In this document: in pieces, positions 31,134 through 33,498 of the stretch
Position numbering within the stretch: position 1 is the first letter of the stretch
Layout: each line of letters begins with the position of its first letter
Origin: JAJZMA01 sp021850405
GTDB lineage: Bacteria > Chloroflexota > Dormibacteria > Aeolococcales > Aeolococcaceae
Length of the DNA stretch: 33,498 nucleotides
Direction of reading: 5' to 3'
NCBI GenBank assembly: GCA_027365835.1
Contig: DAHXLU010000089.1
Span: 1 to 33,498, forward strand
Translations under genes and position numbers: made by a program
The notes under the pieces: generated by a model
The model's database searches: none
What the model saw: the letters and a program-made list of their open reading frames with translations, nothing else
Told to the model about the DNA's origin: nothing

Positions 31134-31183
31134 CCTTCGGTGCAGCCATTTTCTGGTCCCTCGACCGGACTGCACAGGAAAGG
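31134..31183 (-). promoter_or_regulatory. S6:S18-type ribosomal leader motif (putative)
   Basis: In the rpsF leader, CCTT (complement of 31180-31183) pairs with AAGG (31137-31134), and GTGCAG (31175-31170) pairs with CTGCAC (31145-31140). The internal loop between the two helices contains CCG. A CCG in such a bulge is the known feature of the S6:S18 leader, which mimics the 16S binding site so that the protein pair represses its own operon. CCTTTCC in the 5' arm could also pair with the GGAAGG that overlaps the ribosome-binding site. Found by eye, not by covariance search. Confidence 0.5.
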
Positions 31184-31201
31184 TTGTCTTATCTCGCTCC
31201 A

Positions 31202-31207
31202 ATTGTA
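31202..31207 (-). promoter_or_regulatory. -10 box of the rpsF operon
   Basis: The complement of 31202-31207 reads TACAAT (5 of 6 matches). The start would be near 31195, giving a leader of about 80 bases that contains the S6:S18-type structure. The -35 region is weak (TGGCAG at 18 bases). Confidence 0.5.
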
Positions 31208-31302
31208 GCGGTTATCCTCTGGTGCCTGCCAGTGACGAGCCAGCTGGCGCAAAACTTTGGGGAAAAAGGCTGGGAGTATGCTTTTTCGTTGCAGTGCTGG
31301 TG

Positions 31303-31308
31303 CATAAT
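31303..31308 (+). promoter_or_regulatory. possible -10 box of the phenylalanine hydroxylase gene
   Basis: CATAAT (5 of 6 matches) lies about 70 bases before the likely ATG. No good -35 is seen at standard spacing. Confidence 0.3.
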
Positions 31309-31380
31309 TCAATTGGGGAGATTCACGCAAAAGGGACCACCTTCCCCATCCGGTTGTAGATGCGGAAGACAGGGAAAATT

Positions 31381-32286
31381 ATGGCCAGCATAAAAAATAC
31401 CGGCGGTTACTCAGCAGTAGTGTCCACAGAAGGTGGTGTCCAGGTGCAGCTGGGCAAGGACCACCCTGGCTTTGCCGATCCGGAGTACCGGGCGAGGCGG
31501 AATGCCATCGCAGCCCTCTCGGTGGACCACAAGCCCGGTGATCCCATCCCGGTGGTGGAGTACACAGACACTGAGCATCATGTGTGGGAAGTGGTCTCCC
31601 GGGAGCTGCTGCCCAAGCATCGCCAGTTTGCATGCAGCCAGTTTGTCGAGGCGGTGGAGGCACTCAGTCTGCCCAGTGACCATATCCCCCAGCTGGGCGA
31701 TGTAACCTCCCAGCTCTCTCCGCTCACCGGCTTTGGCTACCAGCCAGTGGCTGGGCTTGCACCGCTGCGCGCGTTCTACAGCGCATTCACCAGCCGGACA
31801 TTTCATTCTACCCAGTACATAAGGCATGCATCCGCGCCGCTTTATACCCCAGAGCCTGACATCATTCACGAAGTTATCGGGCATGGTAACCAGCTGGCGG
31901 ATCCGGGCTTTGCTGCAGTCTGTGAGGAGGTTGGAAAGGCGGTAGACCGGACCCTTGAGCAGGAGGCGCTCCGGTTCCTTGCCAAGGCCTTCTGGTTCAC
32001 GCTGGAGTTTGGGGTGGTATATGAAAAGGGCGACATCAAGGCCTACGGTGCAGGAATCCTCTCCTCATATGGGGAGATGGATGCATTCCGCAAGGCACGC
32101 GTGGTGCCACTGGATTTTGCGGACATGGTGACCCGTGACTATGACATCACCCGCTACCAGCCACTGGTTTACTCTGCGGGCTCCTTCGATGAGCTCATAG
32201 ATACGCTCATGGATTTCTATTCCACCTATGATGATGGCCGGTATCATCAGCTGCTTGGTCTTGCAGGGTTGTCAGCAGAAGCATAG
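31381..32286 (+). CDS. phhA: phenylalanine 4-monooxygenase (aromatic amino acid hydroxylase)
   Basis: Iron- and tetrahydropterin-dependent enzyme that hydroxylates phenylalanine to tyrosine. At 301 residues it has the bacterial single-domain length. Iron ligands are His163 and His168 in IIHEVIGHGN and Glu209 in WFTLEFG. FHSTQYIRHASAPLYTPEPD is the family's substrate/pterin region, and GAGILSSYGEM follows. Bacterial members can also act on tryptophan, so the substrate is probable rather than certain. ATG 31381 is preferred (AGGGA seven bases upstream); ATG 31360 is in frame. A strong terminator follows. FolE, 27 kb away, makes the pterin precursor; no dedicated pterin-recycling dehydratase (phhB) is in the window. 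Confidence 0.94.
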   Translation: MASIKNTGGYSAVVSTEGGVQVQLGKDHPGFADPEYRARRNAIAALSVDHKPGDPIPVVEYTDTEHHVWEVVSRELLPKHRQFACSQFVEAVEALSLPSDHIPQLGDVTSQLSPLTGFGYQPVAGLAPLRAFYSAFTSRTFHSTQYIRHASAPLYTPEPDIIHEVIGHGNQLADPGFAAVCEEVGKAVDRTLEQEALRFLAKAFWFTLEFGVVYEKGDIKAYGAGILSSYGEMDAFRKARVVPLDFADMVTRDYDITRYQPLVYSAGSFDELIDTLMDFYSTYDDGRYHQLLGLAGLSAEA

Positions 32287-32295
32287 TGATCTGCT

Positions 32296-32323
32296 GCTCC
32301 ACCCCGGGAGGTGGAGCGCTTTT
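32296..32323 (+). terminator. intrinsic terminator after phhA
   Basis: GCTCCACC (32296-32303), a six-base loop and GGTGGAGC (32310-32317) form a perfect 8-bp stem followed by GCTTTT. It is the clearest intrinsic terminator in the window and may also serve the convergent pspA gene in reverse, without a T-run. Confidence 0.8.
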
Positions 32324-32362
32324 CTGGAGCGCGAAGGTGGCATGCTCTGCCAGGTCGCTCTG

Positions 32363-33199
32363 CTAGCTTTCTGAAGTGGGGGGTTCATTCCCGGCATCGC
32401 CGGTACTGCTTCCCAGGCTGCCTGCCCCCGGCTCCTCTGCACGTGCCTCTCCCGCACCTGCGCCAAGCAGGCCCTGGGCAGATCCGGAGGTTATACCCAG
32501 GTCAGCCTTTAGCTGGGAGAGGCGGGTATCTACGGCACTCGCGCCTTCCAGTGCAACAATCTGTGCCTCTACGGGGTCACTCCCTCCTGCACCACCCGGA
32601 GCAAGGCGCGCAAGCGCCCCGGAATCCATGAGCTCATTGATTGCCTCAGCCCGCGCCTGGGTCTGGAGCATCTTTTCCTGGGCCCGGTCCAGCATCTGTA
32701 CGACATCTCCCATCTCCCGGGAGAGCCCAGTCATGGTCTCTCCTGCCTGCAGCGCTGCCTGCGAAGCTGAGTACTGGGCTTTAAGTGTCTCTTTCTGGCT
32801 CCTTAGCTGCTCCACCTGGGCCTGCATCCGGGCGCCTGCGTGCTCCAGCTGTTCCCGCTGCCTGGCCAGTGACGCTATCTGGTCTGCCAGGGAGGAGAGC
32901 TGTTGTCGTGCCATCTCTCCCCTGGTCAGCATGCTCACCGCCAGATCCTCCCGGCCCTGCTCCAGTGCCCGTTTGGCCATCTCTTCGAACTTCTCCCGGT
33001 TGGCGAGCATCTCCTTCTGCTGTAGCTCCAGACGCTTTTCTGAGGTTGCCACGTCTGCAAGCCCTGTCCTCATCTTCTGGAGGGCAGTCAGCTGCTTCTG
33101 GTAGGCAAGGTCCAGTGTTTCCCTGGGATCCTCCATCCGGTTGGCAGTACTGTTGGCCTTGGCCTTGAAGATGAGTAGAAACCGATTCAGGATTCCCAA
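32363..33199 (-). CDS. pspA: PspA/IM30 family membrane-stress protein
   Basis: ESCRT-III-like coiled-coil protein that binds and protects the cytoplasmic membrane under envelope stress. The 278 residues start with the amphipathic helix MGILNRFLLIFKAKANS, followed by EDPRETLDLAYQKQ and long coiled-coil helices to about 195. After residue 225 comes a Gly/Ser/Ala/Glu-rich disordered tail, longer than in E. coli PspA. The start is TTG 33199, with AAGGAG about nine bases upstream. It is convergent with phhA. No pspF, pspB or pspC is nearby, so regulation is not shown. Confidence 0.93.
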   Translation of the reverse strand: MGILNRFLLIFKAKANSTANRMEDPRETLDLAYQKQLTALQKMRTGLADVATSEKRLELQQKEMLANREKFEEMAKRALEQGREDLAVSMLTRGEMARQQLSSLADQIASLARQREQLEHAGARMQAQVEQLRSQKETLKAQYSASQAALQAGETMTGLSREMGDVVQMLDRAQEKMLQTQARAEAINELMDSGALARLAPGGAGGSDPVEAQIVALEGASAVDTRLSQLKADLGITSGSAQGLLGAGAGEARAEEPGAGSLGSSTGDAGNEPPTSES

Positions 33200-33376
33200 G
33201 TTTCAAAGCTCCTTCTAGCATCTGCGGGCCGCTCCGGCAGCCACGATCTGGATACCTGCTTCTGGTGCAGACCTTGACAGTTCCTAGGGTACAGCTAGTG
33301 GTCGGCCCACTGCGTCTTGCGTCATACGGGATTGCGCAGTACCAGGCAGTGCGTTTTCCTAGTACTACAGCGACGG

Positions 33377-33498
33377 TTATGGCAGTCCTCCGGGGTGGTC
33401 CCGTAGCCATCGTTTGCGGTGGGAAGCTGTCGCAACCGCCTTACGCTGCTGTTGATGGAGAAGCCACGCAATAGCTGTGTCCACAGTCCACTCTGTCG
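33377..33498 (-). CDS. possible 3' fragment of a gene entering from the right edge
   Basis: On the reverse strand one frame stays open from the edge to a TAA at 33377-33379. It gives a 39-residue end with credible protein composition (VDTAIAWLLHQQQRKAVA, then a basic WLRDHPGGLP end). The other frames look less protein-like. The 177 bases between this stop and the pspA start hold no ORF I believe in. No family can be assigned. Confidence 0.35.
   Translation of the reverse strand, partial: TEWTVDTAIAWLLHQQQRKAVATASHRKRWLRDHPGGLP

Overview
This is a continuous stretch of bacterial chromosome, moderately GC-rich by eye and densely coded on both strands. I see no rRNA, tRNA, CRISPR array or insertion sequence. 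The gene set suggests a free-living bacterium of the Chloroflexota or a neighbouring Terrabacteria lineage. This is inference and only moderately sure. It rests on a prolyl-tRNA synthetase of the archaeal-like short type, a GH15 glucoamylase-type enzyme, FemAB-type transferases, a class V aminotransferase-serA-DUF1015 operon, protochlorophyllide-reductase-like (PCP_red) domains in a stand-alone protein, frequent GTG/TTG starts, and several genes whose -10-like box lies only 6-9 bases before the start codon (leaderless-type promoters).

Layout. 1-6194: a possible gene fragment at the left edge, a prolyl oligopeptidase, a five-helix membrane protein, then a leftward operon of two FemAB-like transferases and GTP cyclohydrolase I, joined by overlapping stop/start codons. 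6195-9181: an HU-type protein with a clear sigma70-type promoter, a histidine-rich zinc-type CDF exporter, and a D-Ala-D-Ala carboxypeptidase. 9250-12753: a small zinc-ribbon protein, folD, a protein made of two diverged repeats, and a Sco1-TlpA fusion predicted to serve copper or cytochrome oxidase assembly. 12807-15388 (leftward): a tandem PCP_red protein with two Cys-Pro motifs, thioredoxin, an FmdB-type zinc ribbon, and an ArdC-like protein with a metallopeptidase motif.

15558-24053: proS, a CbpA-type DnaJ convergent with it, an unrecognised 299-residue protein, a 447-base gene-free interval with hairpins and a C12 tract, the GH15 enzyme, and an ABC-2 type exporter pair. 24155-28989 (leftward): a VapBC-type toxin-antitoxin pair downstream of a three-gene operon (class V aminotransferase, serA, DUF1015) linked by ATGA overlaps, probably serine or one-carbon metabolism. 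29136-31207 (leftward): rpsF-ssb-rpsR, with a leader that fits the S6:S18 autoregulatory motif, followed by two small unrecognised ORFs. 31381-33498: phenylalanine 4-hydroxylase with a good intrinsic terminator, convergent PspA, and a possible gene fragment at the right edge.

Links between genes: FolE and FolD belong to pterin/folate and one-carbon metabolism, which the serine operon feeds and on which phenylalanine hydroxylase may draw for its pterin cofactor. FemAB proteins, the carboxypeptidase and PspA all concern the cell envelope. The most unusual items are the Sco1-TlpA fusion, the double PCP_red protein with two CPFP motifs, the folE-femAB operon, and the recurrent leaderless-type promoters.
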